DNA from: Epiperipatus broadwayi
Taxonomy: Eukaryota; Onychophora; Udeonychophora; Euonychophora; Peripatidae
Length of the DNA: 64,000 nucleotides
Direction of reading: 5' to 3'
Assembly (NCBI GenBank): GCA_028023455.1
Contig: JAQFVV010012400.1
Span: 13,587,748 to 13,651,747, forward strand
Shown piece by piece: positions 12,074 through 24,889 of the stretch. The number at the start of each line of letters is the position of its first letter. Positions within the stretch are counted from its first letter, which is position 1. Position numbers and translations under genes: made by a program. The notes beneath the pieces are model-generated. The model did no database searches. It was not told the origin of the DNA and saw nothing but the letters and a program-made list of their open reading frames with translations.

Positions 12074-14016
12074 CAAAGTTCTAACTAAAATGATATATTA
12101 TGAACAGTTTTTTATCTGGTGCATTGACTCTTACATGTGGAAAGTGTTGAAAAAGAACATCAATCCTTCAGGATATTAGGATAAACAAAGGCAAAACTCC
12201 CCATACAGTAGTGCCACCCTGTCATGTGATATTAGGATAGTCAGATTTTAATTGAGAGTATGATGGGTACTGAGAAATTTTGAGAGAGACATTAAATTAA
12301 GTAAATGAATTGGATCAGGTCACTGAAATCTAAATATTAGTTACTTGAATATGTAAGCGTATATGTTAGAACTTCTAATTTCCAGATGTTAAATATGGTG
12401 AATAGAAAAATCTTATGGTAGAATCTATTCAATCACAGTGGAACTTGTTCCTATGCAAAAAAATAAAATAAAAAAATTATATTAATAACCCATTGGAATT
12501 CAGTTTAGTAGAAATTCATGATCTTTCACAGTATCTTCATGTCAGTTAATGATAAATTTATTATTCTTGGTTCATGGGTTTTAGGTGCTTCACATGTGAG
12601 TATACAAAGATTTTAACAAATGTTAACTATGCAGTGTCATATTATTCATGGCCAAATACTATATAGTGCTAGAGTCTGAACAGAAAACTGAAGCATATTA
12701 TTTGTAAATGTGGTATTCTCTATAGTGTTGGTCTTATGGAAGATTGTATTTTTATTTGGGAATAGGACATTATGGATTTTTTAAGAATATCAAAGAATAC
12801 AGCCTTCGCCATATAAATTTTATGAAAGAGAAGCTGTGAAAGGAATTTACATTAGAAAAAAAAGTCCTACTGAGAGAGGAAAGGGAGCCCATCTAAAATA
12901 TTTGAAAGAAGTATAAGCTAAAGTCTTACTGAGTGTCGCATAAGAAATGTTTGTTGTGGAGGGGGGGGGTATGACTTTGGGAGAAATAAAATAATAAATT
13001 ACTATATTTCGTATCCTCTAAAATGTATCCCTAAAATAATATGTGAAGGATGGAGATGAAAACTGAATAATAACCTCGCTCTGGAAAAAATGGAAAATAT
13101 GTTAGTAAATGGAATCCTATCTGAATGTCAGAAATTACAAGCATAGGGATTGGGATTGTGTAGAAAGATTAAAACAAAAATTTTGTGATAGGAAAAGATA
13201 TATGGAGACTACATAAGAAACAAGCTCTCTGCTTCACTTCAAGAGACTCAGGTGTTTTGCAGAATTAAAAATTTTGAAAAACAATCTCACAATTCATATT
13301 GATCATGATATTTCATGAGAAAAAGCTGTCACGCTGCGAATAAAAAAAAATATTTAATGTGTTTGTTTTTGTTTACTGTATTCATATTTTAATGTCATAC
13401 ATCTGAAATATATAATTTTTTTTCTTCATCTTTTATTAATGCTGACAAACATAAATAATATATAATGTACTGATTTTTGACTACTTATGACGAAAAAAAT
13501 ATGAATAAAATATTTTTAATAATTACAGTATATATATTACTATTGTATAGGGGAAGTTTATTGGAAAATTCAGCAAAAATTAGATGAATATTTGAATTAA
13601 TGTATGGTTATTTTACTCTGCGATCTTGATATAACAAATCAAACGTAAAAAGTTAATATATGTGACTTTCAATTTTGGTTAACTGAATGTGTACTTTGAA
13701 CTAAAGACATAATTAAAATAAGATCACAGTAGAAGATAATGCTCACATATATTACTTATATCTATTCAACTTTCAAGTACTTGGACGCTGTAAAGAAAAG
13801 TTTATAATAAATGCATTTTGTATCAAGCTTAGCACTTTCGAAGCCTACTTATGACCTCATATTCATAGTACTTGTATCTATATTTAAAAATGATTATCTA
13901 ATATATATATACTAAATTAAATACTACTTTACACTATACTAGTAATAAAAATAAAATAGAAAGTCATATAACATTAATATACTGATAAAATTATGAACTT
14001 ATACTAAAATTCTTAT
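12074..14016. other. AT-rich stretch with no recognisable feature
   Basis: Contains a G-run near 12961 and A/T-rich low-complexity DNA. No protein or repeat structure was recognised. The 3' end of the hAT element should lie in the first few hundred bases but could not be placed. Confidence 0.5.
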
Positions 14017-14546
14017 TGTGTCCGCAAGTATGACTGGGCGGCCAGCAAATAAATATATATAATAAAAGACTCACAATATTTTAAGTAATCAGAATAGCGA
14101 ATAGTCTGCAACAATTCTATCTCTACAGTTTGCTAATGTTCAATTCCCTCGATGTTCATTCAGGCTGGCTGCTACAAAAACGGTTCACAATGGGCTAGGT
14201 TTACGGCATACCTTGGCTCCAGTCCAGTTTAGCTGCACACGAACGCTTCATAGTATAGCACTGCGACTGACCTTAAGCTTCTTACAGCTTCCGTCTCTGC
14301 AACAGTCTACCAGTAACTCCACTTGGAAACCGCTGGAAACTCAACTCTTTATTCAGCTGCTATCTGGATGGTTTCCTCGGGCTACGGTCTCCCAATCTCT
14401 GGGCCTATTCAGCTATGGCCGTGAACTACATTTCCACTGAGTGCTGGACCTTAACCGAATCACTGATGTGAGATTTCTCCTACCGGAATTGAACGTGAAC
14501 ATCTACTGGAGATGCACATGAATAATGGCCTGATGTAGTTGTTACA
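14017..14546. mobile_element. Possible solo LTR
   Basis: A 530-bp island clearly richer in GC than its flanks starts with TGTGTCCGCAAG and ends with GTAGTTGTTACA, so it begins with TG and ends with CA on either strand. On the minus strand it starts TGTAACAAC, a common start of Gypsy LTRs, and holds an AATAAA signal. The flanks do not show a clear 4-6 bp target duplication. Alternatives are a promoter-containing fragment of another element or a host CpG-poor regulatory region. Confidence 0.4.
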
Positions 14547-16066
14547 TACTCATTTTATAGCTTCATGATAACTGCAACAATTAATTACATTGTCCAGTAA
14601 GGTAAGGTCTCTTATCTAGAAATATTTGCAATCAGCAAATATTTCTTGGAATTGTCGATCGCCATTATGTTAATGCTTTAATTAAATTCCTCAGTTATCA
14701 GTGCGCGATCTAAAAACAATCTCGAATAAATTCTAGTTTTTCTGGAGTACACAAACTTGTATGCAATTTTTACAAAATACAACAATTCTATTACAACCAT
14801 AGTTTTGCTTATTGTACAAATAGTTCTTCTCAAGTGAACATCAACTAAAATATTTATATACAACAGATCAATCCTTCGCATAATTTATTTTTTAAATCCC
14901 ACCTATACCTTTAATATCAAATAAAGTTTTCATAAGATTGATAATTTCAACATCAAAAACATTAATCATTAGAGTGTTTTAACTCCTTTTTTTTTTCAAT
15001 TTATTTTTGCATAAAAAAAATAACTCCTGCATTATATTATAATTCTTAAGTTCACAAATTTGTAAAGCTAAGTTATAATACCAGTTTTTAGTTATCTTTT
15101 TGTGAAATTTTAACTCTTTCATTTGACTCGTTTACTTAAATTTTACGACACCTACAAGAAATCTTATAAACCATACCAATAATACATTTATCATCAATAA
15201 ATTAGTTTTAAACTATTTAATAATGAATTAATCAAGTCCCTTTTTTCCAACAATTCTCATATCACCCAATAAATGATTATTATTATTATTATTATTATTA
15301 GTTAATCTATAAATTGAGGCCTTAAAAGGTAAGGAAATAATATCTTTTTTTTTTCCTCATTAAGCTCAAAACTTTTCAAACCTGTAAATATTTTTATTAA
15401 ATATATATAGTATTCTTAATGAAATTATGATGGTAATCTGAATCAATTTATCCAAATCAAATTGTCTTTTTTGAAAAGAAAAAAACACATTAGGTTCAAA
15501 ATTTATAAGACCGTTTATTCCTATAACAAAAATTCAACAAAGCAGTTTTCTTATGACTGAAAGGTTAATATCTTTCAAGTCTTATCATATTTATTATTAT
15601 TATTTTTTTAATCAAATGACTATAAAGCAAAGTATTAATAATTTTAATAATAAATACTAATAATACCAACATAGTCTTTTATATACTTAACACAATGCAA
15701 AAATACAATATATCTCAACTTTTCAATAATCACCTTCAGATGTATAAAATATATAGTGCATATAAATATTATCCCTAAAAAATTAAGCATACAAGAAACG
15801 TATTTTACATGTTAAAAACAATAAAAAAATAATTGAATTCAAATCTGATTTTTTTTATACTGTATTTATGTTTTCTTGCATGTATCTAAACATTCAATTT
15901 TAATTATTTAATTTTTAAAATTGTAGTAAATGTGAGCTGTAACATTTTTTCAATTAAAACTATAATTACATGCATTTAACCACAACAATCATATCTGTTT
16001 ATATATTTAGAGTAAGAGTCCCCTATATTTGCAGATTCACAATTTCAATATACCATAGAGTTTGGA
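14547..16066. other. AT-rich stretch with a TTA microsatellite
   Basis: Holds a run of ATT/TTA triplets at 15274-15300 and otherwise unremarkable AT-rich DNA. Confidence 0.6.
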
Positions 16067-16084
16067 AAATACTAAATGTTTTTT
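16067..16084. repeat. Left 18-bp target-site duplication of LINE
   Basis: AAATACTAAATGTTTTTT occurs here and again immediately beyond the LINE at 16711-16728, exactly flanking the insertion. Confidence 0.85.
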
Positions 16085-16710
16085 TTTTCTTTTCTCAGTG
16101 ATGAAAGTTTATTCATAAAAAAAAAAAAACAGATACAAATATAGTTTAAAAAAAGTTAATAAGGGAGCGATTATATGATAAATTGAAATTTCAGAAGCAA
16201 CATGGTAAGAGGGGAAGGACATATGTGAAAAGGGAATGAGAAGTGGAAAGGGGAAACGGTGTGTAGTCCAGGCCAGTCCGAGATGCATGTCTTCATTGGG
16301 CAAGCACCACATGGGGCACAAACATTTGAATGATTGAGTCCTATGACATAGGTTGAGAGGATGGGAGTTGGAGGATTGCCCAAGTATCTGTGAGGAGTGG
16401 AGGTGGGGCTAGTTTGGTATCTCTGGTTTTGAGAGAGTGAATTAGGTCCAATAGCTTTTGATTCATTGAGTGAACACTCTGGTCAAAAATAATGGCACAT
16501 CGGAGCAACCAGAATGCATAGATGAGGAAAACTGATAATCGAATAGTTGCAAAGACCCTCTGTTTCTATGGATTTTTGGAGGTTGAAGATGGTATTTCTG
16601 TACAAGGAAAGGCAGGAGTTGATGACATGTCTCAAGCAGAAAGGGACATTTAAGTAGGAAGTGCTGGAGGGTTTCATTGTCAGTTTTACAGAGCTGGCCT
16701 ATGGGAGAGT
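16085..16710 (-). pseudogene. 5'-truncated LINE: C-terminal end of ORF2 plus 3' UTR
   Basis: On the minus strand the insert opens with SPIGQLCKTDNETLQHFL followed by LKCPFLLETC. This is the C-x-C/E-T-x-x-H-x-x-L-x-C-P zinc-knuckle-like motif found at the C-terminus of many non-LTR retrotransposon ORF2 proteins, after the reverse transcriptase. The frame stays open for about 75 codons to a stop after LFLTRVFTQ. The rest is 3' untranslated sequence that ends, on the minus strand, in ATGAATAAACTTTCATC and an A-rich tail. An 18-bp perfect target duplication flanks the insert. Truncation at the 5' end is typical of incomplete reverse transcription. The insert is distinctly more GC-rich than its surroundings and seems fairly young. 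Which LINE clade it is (Jockey, L2 or CR1-like) cannot be decided from so short a piece. Confidence 0.75.
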
Positions 16711-16728
16711 AAATACTAAATGTTTTTT
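16711..16728. repeat. Right 18-bp target-site duplication of LINE
   Basis: Perfect copy of the AAATACTAAATGTTTTTT block on the other side of the LINE insert. Confidence 0.85.
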
Positions 16729-17707
16729 AAAAAATTTAGAAATTTATTTGAATTCACAGATTTTATACACATGTAATTTGTATAACCATCATGAATAATT
16801 TTCAGCTATTTATGTGATTGCTCTAGATTTATTACTGTACTATTTATATTTCGTAAACTTCATTGTTCTATTTATTATTATTATTGTTAATGTCAAAATG
16901 TGTGTTGTTGTCTTTTAAAAAATGAAATTGTTTCATAGATAGGCGTGCATATGTTAAACATGTATACTCTATAAAATTTGTGATAAGCATGGTTTTATAT
17001 ATCCTTGGAAAGATTGGAATTATATAACAGTGGTTATATTGAGCTCCTTTATATATATATGTACATATTGTCTGAGAGTACATATTATCTGCAACTTTAT
17101 TAATTATTTTATAGCAGAAAATATAAATATTCAAAGGCAGTGTTAAATGCACTTTAGTTCTATATAATGCAAGCAGTGTTTTGGTTAGGAATTATTTTCA
17201 CAAAGATTTTTTTAATAATGATTTTAATCAGTAGTTTGTCTGTATCAGATAGCAAACTGATTAATAATGCAATGCTTATACATTTTAACATCTTTCTGAT
17301 TACTGTGAGAAAATACTGTAATTACAATTCTTATTAAATAGATTAATAAACTATTTTAAATCTTTGTCATTAGATTTTAAATTACATTATTCTAAATTAA
17401 TTCCAGTGTTGCTAATTAAAAATGTAAATAGTTTACCAAGTTTTTTTTTTTAAAATTCAATATAAAAAAAAATTAGAAAAAGGAAAATAATTCATTATTT
17501 TGATCAGTGAAGTTCATTTTCATAGCATTATTTACCTTTACATCTATATATTTATTTTACAGCACACTGAGTCACATCTTTTTTCTATATCTAAATTATC
17601 TCTGTATTAATTAAATGGTTAATCATTCAGGCGCTCTAGTGGTGTTCTGGCTCAGAAATGATAGATTAAGCTTTGATAGAGAATCTTTAGCATATAGAAT
17701 ATCTGAG
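16729..17707. other. AT-rich stretch with no recognisable feature
   Basis: Low-complexity AT-rich DNA with short inverted runs. No coding or repeat structure was recognised. Confidence 0.5.
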
Positions 17708-17709
17708 TA

Positions 17710-18897
17710 CACCTGGGTCTCGTTTTACGCGATAGATAGGTTCCTCAGAAAACATGCGCAAACGAAATCGCGCAAAAATAGACGTAACTTACACTGAAAA
17801 AGGAGGGATGCGGTCTGTGATTTTTCAAAATTCGTGTAAAAGCAAAGCACCAACGTAAAATTACTTTAAAATTCGCGGGAAAAAAAAAATAAGGAAATAA
17901 AATATGACTAATAAAAATTTCATATTTGAAAAAAAATGATACAAGACAAACTTTTTTTAACTATAATATTTAATTTTATTCATAATAATATATTTTTATG
18001 CACAATTTACAGTACAGTAATTTAAATTTTTTTATACACGTTTTAATTATTATCGCTATTTGCCCAAAAAGACGTTCGTTTGCAAACTAGTAAAAAATCA
18101 GATTCTCATGTGATATGATGTGATGTATTTGGCTTCTCCTTAAACGAAGTCAAGAATATCTCAGCAATTATTCTCACAAGAGGAAATACAACTAGCGCCA
18201 AGTTCACTCTCATGTTGTGTTAATGGTTTTCTGTTGACGACGACGATGATTTTATTGTTTATGAACTTAGACTTATGATAATAAAAAGACATTTATTCAC
18301 CACTGCTGGGAAAAATTTAATTAAAACTAACAAATAAAAATTAAATTCTTATTTTTGTCTTTAATTTTCAATTCCGTTTAAAAATCAAATTTCACATCAC
18401 ATTAATTTCAAGTCACCCGTAAGTAATTTTTAAATTGTTAATTACAATTAAAAATCAGATTTTAATTGTGCCCACTGCTATTACTGATCTTTTAAAAATA
18501 AACTTGTGGACACTAAATGATTAATAATTGATTGCGTTCTTTTAAAAAGCAAAAACAGAATGTGATTTAAAATGCAAAATTAACACGCACAATGTTTGAA
18601 CAAATTTACATTATAATCTTGTATAAAATTTAATGTGTGTATACATAAAATGTGGAAATCATGATTTTAATTTCATTATTGCATAAGATCTTACTATTAT
18701 AAAGCACTGAAAATATTGAAATTACTAAGATGAAAGTCGAATTTCAATAATGTGCTATTATTTTCAATATAACGTAAGTGGGCAAAATTTATTATTTAAA
18801 GTAATAGCGCATTATCGGACTTCGACTTCCGGTGAAAGATGAATCGCGTAACTTCAAAATCGTGTTAAATAAGTCCGCGTAAAAAGAGACCCAGGTG
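17710..18897. mobile_element. 1.19-kb TIR element, pogo/Tigger-like ends
   Basis: The left end CACCTGGGTCTCGTTTTACG is matched in inverse at the right end (CACCTGGGTCTCTTTTTACG when read on the minus strand), so the terminal inverted repeats share about 22 bp with one or two mismatches. Each end abuts a TA dinucleotide, the target duplication of the Tc1/mariner/pogo superfamily. The ends resemble the known Tigger pattern CAG--TACCTCGTTTTATTGCG. The inside is AT-rich with a few CG-rich subterminal blocks on both sides (for example GCGATAG and CATGCGCAAACGAAATCGCG on the left and GAATCGCG on the right). No transposase frame is visible, so it is non-autonomous. The superfamily call is inference from TA plus TIR. 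Confidence 0.75.
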
Positions 18898-18899
18898 TA

Positions 18900-21800
18900 T
18901 TTTATCTACATTATGAATACTGAATAAATTATCCTATGATATATTTATTAATATGGTATAGGCCATCATTTGTAACAATGCATTTTTGTTTTAGTGTGGG
19001 ATGGAATTATATATTATTGTATTTTATCAATGTCAGGAAGAAATGTAGTGTGCTTGATTTTCACACTTGATTGGCTCCAGAAAATTAACATGAAGGTCAA
19101 CTTCATGATTAACAGGAACCAAATTTCATAGGAATAATATTAACAACAAATAATTGGTACCTTATTATAAAACTATAGCCCTGCTTGATTTATTATAATG
19201 GTAGAGTGACTGAAGCAAGAGCTCAAAAAGCCATGAGTCGCAGCTCAGTTCTGTAACACTACTCAAATGTCTTTATGATCTCTCAAGCAGTAAGTCATTT
19301 GATTACTTACTATAAAACTGATATTTTTTTAAAATATTGAAATATTTCATTTTCACAGTGTAAAAGAATATTAATATTCTACTATATTATATATATGTTT
19401 ATTAAAACAAATATACGGTTTAAATACATTTAAAATTAGTGTTTACTTGAAAATAATGTTTATTTTTTTTTATTAATTTTAAAAAGTAAAAAAAACCTCA
19501 ATTTTGGGTGTCATCTTGCCCTCTTCCCTCTTAACACTTTGAAAACGCTGAAGTTTCTTGAGCCAAATAAAATTGTCTTTTTTATATTAATTGTAAATAA
19601 CTGATAATGAATGTTTAGTCATATTTTTTAAATTTTCATATATAAAATTTAAAATGGTGTCAGTTTTTTTGCCTTTATATGTCATATTTTTTATTTTTTA
19701 ATATTTGAAAACTGGAAAGTTTTATTTTTTTTTATCTCATGGGCAATATTGAAAATGTTTTGGTAATATAACCCTCTCACCAACTATTTGTATTAGTTTA
19801 CAATTTTAAATATAGCCTATTTGTTGCTTCTAGATAAGTTCTAATTTTTATTAAATATAATTTCTAAATGGTGGACAAATGATATCTACATTATTTGTTT
19901 CTGATAACTTCTAATTTTACATTCTGTAAATATAGCATTTTCTTTTAAGATCAAAAAATATTGAAGTTATATTTTATTTATAGAAAATGCAGTAATATGA
20001 CAATATTGAAAACAACCATTATATATTTACATTACTCATGCATTGTTTTTATTGCTTGCACATTGTAGAAGAATTTAATTTGTGAGATTTCATTCTGTAA
20101 TGTCTTTATTTTGTAAAACAATGAATTTTTTATCACCTTCTACAATTAATTGCAAACTTCACAATTGTGTTCTGTGAAGAATTTGGATCCCTTCTATACT
20201 TCTGCAGTCATAATTCTGAGATACCACATCTTTTTAAAGGTCATTTTGTAGAAATATCTATATATTGAGAAGCAAAATTTCTCAATACAAATATATTACA
20301 ATTTTATTTAAAAAGAAAAAAGAAAATCCATATATTTAATACATTTTTGTTAATTAAATTTAATCTTATCTTAATGTAAAAGTATAACAAAAATATTAAT
20401 AACAGATATGAATTTTAATTTGATGATAATGTTTTGTTACAATAAATAAAAACATCTGGTAATTAATGTATTATATTTATAACAGATTACCACAATGAGA
20501 TATGGGACCTGTTTTTAATTTAGCTAATCATTAAAAACCATTTATTAACTGTGATTTGATTTTAAAAAAATATACAAAAAATTAAATTGTGTATTTAAAA
20601 AACAGTTAAGTTGTGAACCATGCATTTTGTATATATATTTACATAAGTAATATCTTATTAATAGTATATATTTTGTACTCATTACTTATGGGCTAAATAT
20701 TTCTACATCTATTTTATACTGCTTCTTAAAATTATTTATAAAGCAAGCAATAGCAGACAGACCTTCATCAATGATGATCAAGGGTTATTACTAAATTGTC
20801 TAGTAATTCTTCTCATGTTTGGACTGATAGAACTTGACATATAATTTATTTAGTGCCACTATAATGTGTTCTATTTAAATTTTGGATGATTTATCAACCA
20901 GATCACATAGGAGAACCCATGAAAAACTAATCTATAAGTAGTAAGAGAATGCAAAATAATAGATAAAATTTATGTATTTTTTGTCCAAAATATATATTTA
21001 AAAAAAGCAATTTTAATAGCAGTAGCAATTTTTGCAAATGGAATTTGTTATACTGTAACAAATTAAAAAATTTCTGATTATTGCTAGTTTCACAATGAGG
21101 AGACTGTCCTTTCTAGTATTTTTAAGATAGCTAGAAATTCTTTTCATTTACCATTTGAAGAAAAACTGAGAGATATCTCACTTGAAAATATCAAAACATC
21201 TAAGTGTGTATTGCATAGAGGGTGTTGGGGAGAAGGGTATATACTAATAAAAAAGCAGTTGAAACATTTATAAAATATAGACAACTGTTAGTTTTATGTA
21301 ATTAATTATTTTTATGGATTATTTTATTCATTGCTTTTATTTAGTACATTTATTGTTTCTTATGGAATGCCTTTTGTATTGCTTTGTCAAAACTTAAATT
21401 ACTTTTATGCTCTTATATAATGCATTTATTGCCATAAATAATTTATTTTTTGGAAAGTAAATTATTTTCAAATAAGATCTCTATTCAGTAATAAATACAC
21501 ACATTTTTATAGTTTACTTTGTAATTTTGTGAAACTTAACATTGCCTACATTTTATGAAATGTTTTTGGGGATCCTTTTTTTTTTTTGTCCAAAATACAG
21601 TAAACACCTTGATAATGCTTTAGTGTTACTTTACAAATGAAATGTTTCGTTTCTATCTCAATATTAATGGAATTTTTTTCCTACTATTTTAAAAGCAAAT
21701 AAACAATTTATCACAACCTTCAAAAAAAATTAATATTTCATTTTGAAATAGCAATTAATCAAATATTGTTATTATTACAAATTTCATTTTCCAATAGTAA

Positions 21801-21915
21801 ATTGCATTTCCTACTGTCAGTTGTAGGACAATTAAATGCATGTCTTTGACTTATTATTTTGTATTTTCTTGTGGATTAGTTTTTTTGATATCTCCTGTGC
21901 GTTATTCAGTGAATA
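18900..21915. other. AT-rich stretch with no recognisable feature
   Basis: Three kilobases of AT-rich DNA. I examined the slightly GC-richer patch near 19.05-19.29 kb and could not assign it. No tandem array or TIR pair was noticed. Confidence 0.5.
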
Positions 21916-21923
21916 TTCTAAAT

Positions 21924-22295
21924 CAGTGGTTCCCAACATGGGGCACATACCTCATAGGGGGGCCATTTGATTTTTTAAATTTTTATGAATTATTAACAAG
22001 TCTGCTAATTGTTTCTTATATCTTATTCACAAAGTAAGCTAAGAATTTTTTTAAGTTTCCCTCTTTCCACACCATCCTTTTCTCAGTGTCTTTTCTGTTT
22101 AGATAACCTTTACTCCTTACCTCTCCATTATACTTCAACTATTTTTCCATTGCTGGCTATTTAGGCTTCCTCCATGAGAATAGGAGTTCACTTTTTGTAT
22201 AATAAGAATTATGTGTCATTGGGGGAGAGGGAGAGGGGTATCATAATTTTAGTGATATTTAGTTGGGACATGGCCAAAAAAAGGGGGGGGCACTA
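21924..22295. mobile_element. hAT-type MITE, 372 bp
   Basis: The left end CAGTGGTTCCCAACATGGGG is the well-known hAT terminal inverted repeat (consensus CAGTGGTTCCCAACCTGGGG). The right end is degraded to GGGGGGGCACTA, keeping only the outer CACT(G). Flanking 8-mers are TTCTAAAT on the left and GTCTAAAT on the right, a one-mismatch 8-bp target duplication as expected for hAT. There is no transposase inside. Non-autonomous and old. Confidence 0.75.
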
Positions 22296-22562
22296 GTCTA
22301 AATAAAGTAGAATATATACGATGGCATTTCCATTTATTTTATAGAAGAAATTGTAAATCTTTGTTATTTTCTTTATTTTAATGTTAAGCACAGAAATTGT
22401 TTTTTTTTTATTCTTTTATAACCAGCAGATAAAAAAAAAACAGCAGATAATGTTTTTTCACTATACCACTCTCACGCAAGGTAAGAACTGGTTTTCATCT
22501 GTCTTTAACACCTTGGGGGGGATATAATCCATAAACATATAACCAAAGACATGAAAAAATCC

Positions 22563-22618
22563 ATGATCCCCAACATGCATCTTTCATGCTTCACCAGCAC
22601 TCATCAGTTGGCCCATAC
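22563..22618 (-). ncRNA. Hammerhead-like ribozyme motif, ATGCAT family (copy 1)
   Basis: Minus-strand order: GGGCCAA, CTGATGA, G-TGCT-GGTGA-AGCA-T (stem II with a four-base stem), GAAA, then GATGCATG and TTGGGGATC. All invariant core positions of the catalytic centre CTGATGA and GAAA are present. Stem I would pair CCAA with TTGG. The expected cleavage triplet ATC reads ATG here and one extra base follows GAAA, so this copy is probably inactive. Type I hammerheads with tiny stem III are known from Penelope-like pseudo-LTRs and small retrozymes. Confidence 0.6.
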
Positions 22619-22741
22619 CACTATCTCTTACATATATTCTAATCAATGTGCAGTATATATTATATAAAGCACAAATTATTACGGTTTAATTGATAAAGTG
22701 TCAAATGACATTGATAAAGATATATGTAAGAGATTAGGGTC

Positions 22742-22795
22742 TGGGCCATCTGATGAATGCTGATTTAGCACAAAATGCACATCTTGGGATCATAA
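22742..22795 (+). ncRNA. Hammerhead-like ribozyme motif, ATGCAT family (copy 2)
   Basis: Plus-strand order: GGGCCAT, CTGATGA, A-TGCT-GATTT-AGCA-C, then CAAAA where GAAA is expected, TGCACATC, TTGGGATC. The first core box is intact and stem II is a clean four base pairs, but G12 of the GAAA box is lost. It is the partner of the minus-strand copy in the same fold-back. Confidence 0.5.
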
Positions 22796-22916
22796 ATCTT
22801 TTTCACATGGCTTTGATCATATGTTTATGATTACATCCTTCCACAAGGTGTTAAAAATTGATAGAAAACATTCCCTACCATACAACAGAGTGATGTAGTA
22901 AAAATTACACTACAGA

Positions 22917-24094
22917 CATATTATTCATTATTATATCATCTCTAATCCAATGAATGACTAATAAAAATTGTCTTTTCACAACTGTCTGGGGGGAGGGGGT
23001 AGATATGAAATGAATTAATTAAACAAATAAATCTATCCATATTTATTTAGATAATATTATCAATTAAAATTATTTTATCCTCATTGACAATAATTAAATG
23101 TTATTTTAAACTATACATTTTTTAAAAAACTTAAATTTCAAACTCCAGGAATTCAGCCATTCAATTTTCTTTTCAATTGCAATCCAATGTTTTTTAAAAA
23201 ATCTTAATATTTCTTGATCTAGTCATTCCAAATTTGTTTTATTTTATTGTATTCATAGAAAAAAATAGTATATTAATTACCAATGTTTTGACCATTTTTA
23301 TATTGCCATTGTCAAGATATGTTTTTATCCTTCCCATTCTTCTCTTTTACATTTTTGGTTATTTATGCAATCATTTTTTATGAATTCAATGAAATAAAAT
23401 AAATTTTGAAAAGTATGGGTTTACAGAAGCACCGTGAACTTTTTTTTTTTTTTTTAAATGCTCATTATATTATCATTATCTTATATTTTATTATTGGTAA
23501 GAAGATAGACTGAATACTTAACAAAATTAATGAATCAAATAACTAGATTTTTTTTTTTTTGATTTTTTCAGGAAAATGAATAAAGTAAAACTTTATTAAA
23601 AAAAAAAGCAAATTATTTTAATGAAATAAATAAACATTATTTAAATAATATTACTAGAGAAAATAATTTTAATTTCTATCAGTGTCAAAGAAAATTGTGT
23701 GTATATATTTCTTTTGTATTCATATAAATTGACTGAAATAGTTAGAATAGTCTAATTAATCTATCTGTCTAACAAAACTTCAAAGAGATGAGAAAAGATA
23801 GATGATCTGTTTCTTGTCATGTAAATCTAATAGATAAAAATCTATCTCTCTGTACTTAATAGAAATAAATATGTGCAGGTGTGAATGAACATTTATTACT
23901 ATTGTTATTATTATTATCATTATGATGATGATGATGTTTTGAACTGCACAATGCATGCTTTTATGCATATTAAATACAATAAACTATATTTTGAGATATT
24001 GTCAAATCCAGTATCCTTAACAGTTTTTTAAACATTTTTGTGAAGCAGCTTTTTTCATATCTAATAAATTGTAATATTTTAAACAGCATTAAAC
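22917..24094. other. AT-rich stretch with a trinucleotide microsatellite
   Basis: Contains TTA/ATT and ATG triplet runs at about 23897-23936 and long T-runs. Nothing codable was recognised. Confidence 0.6.
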
Positions 24095-24145
24095 TGTTGC
24101 ACATGCGCTTAGCGCTATATAAAATAATTGACTTATTTACATATC
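24095..24145 (+). repeat. SINE-like 3' tail
   Basis: TAGCGCTATATAAAATAATT then GACTTATTTACATAT is close to the tail seen twice at 43.1 and 43.4 kb (AGCGCTATATAAAATAAATG then CTTATTTA). Tails of the GCGCTATATAAA type are widespread ends of invertebrate SINE-like retroposons. Only the last part of the unit is recognisable here. Confidence 0.5.
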
Positions 24146-24885
24146 TAATAAAAGAAATGCACAGGAATAAACTTGAGTTTATATTTAATTGAATACCCAG
24201 AAATTTAATAAGGAAACTTTTTCTTCTAAATACAATTATAATATTTCCTAGTAGAAAGTGCCTGTGCTAAGAATAATCAACTACAAGTGTTGCTGCTTTT
24301 TAAGAAGATTATGTTTAGAAATTATTTTGGATTTAACCTTATATAAATGAGGAAAATACTTTAGGCTATAATCCAAGGTTACTCGTAAATAGCATGGGAT
24401 AAGAGTATGTTTCAGTCTATAATTAAAAAAATTACATTTTAAATTACAAGATTTTTTTTTTCTATTGCTTAATGTCCAAGACGTCAACTGCCTATTTTTT
24501 TTTTTTGTGTGTGTCATATTAAATGGTCACAACTACCTGTTTTTATTTAGTATTGTAATGTGTTTTTTTTTTCATACTGAATATATCCATATTTTTTTTT
24601 AGATTTGAACTGTCATACTGCATGTGTTATGATGTATTATTCCCGATGACATATTATTCTGGGTTTGCAAAATAACATCTCCATGAGATCTAGGGACAAA
24701 TTTTATCTATTAAGTTTGTCCATACATTCCTTGGTAATATTTTAAGCATATCGCAAACTTAGAATAACATGACACTGGAGTAATATGGGTAGAGTTATGT
24801 TCTATCATGTCAGTTGCTTGATGGCATTGATGCTAAGCAAAAACACATAGATATAACATTCCCGGGCCAGCGATTCTATAGAACT
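24146..24885. other. AT-rich stretch with no recognisable feature
   Basis: No feature beyond T-runs and short A-runs. Confidence 0.5.
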
Positions 24886-24889
24886 ATTG

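Larger units (their letters stand above)
22458..22916. repeat. Fold-back repeat carrying two opposed hammerhead-like motifs
   Basis: Two arms of about 200 bp are inverted copies of each other, joined by a short AT-rich loop near 22.69 kb. Paired blocks include TTTAACACCTTG/CAAGGTGTTAAA, ATAAACATAT/ATATGTTTAT, and CATATATCT-type ends around ATCTCTTACATAT/ATATGTAAGAGAT. Each arm holds a hammerhead-like core, on opposite strands, so the whole is an inverted dimer of one unit. Arms differ at roughly one base in six, so the structure is not recent. Confidence 0.8.

Noticed and set aside
14213-14440. 75-codon open stretch as a host exon
   Set aside because: It lies inside a TG...CA-bounded GC-rich island that looks like a solo LTR, and no splice signals fit.
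23897-23940. Regulatory element in triplet repeats
   Set aside because: Simple ATT/ATG microsatellite.
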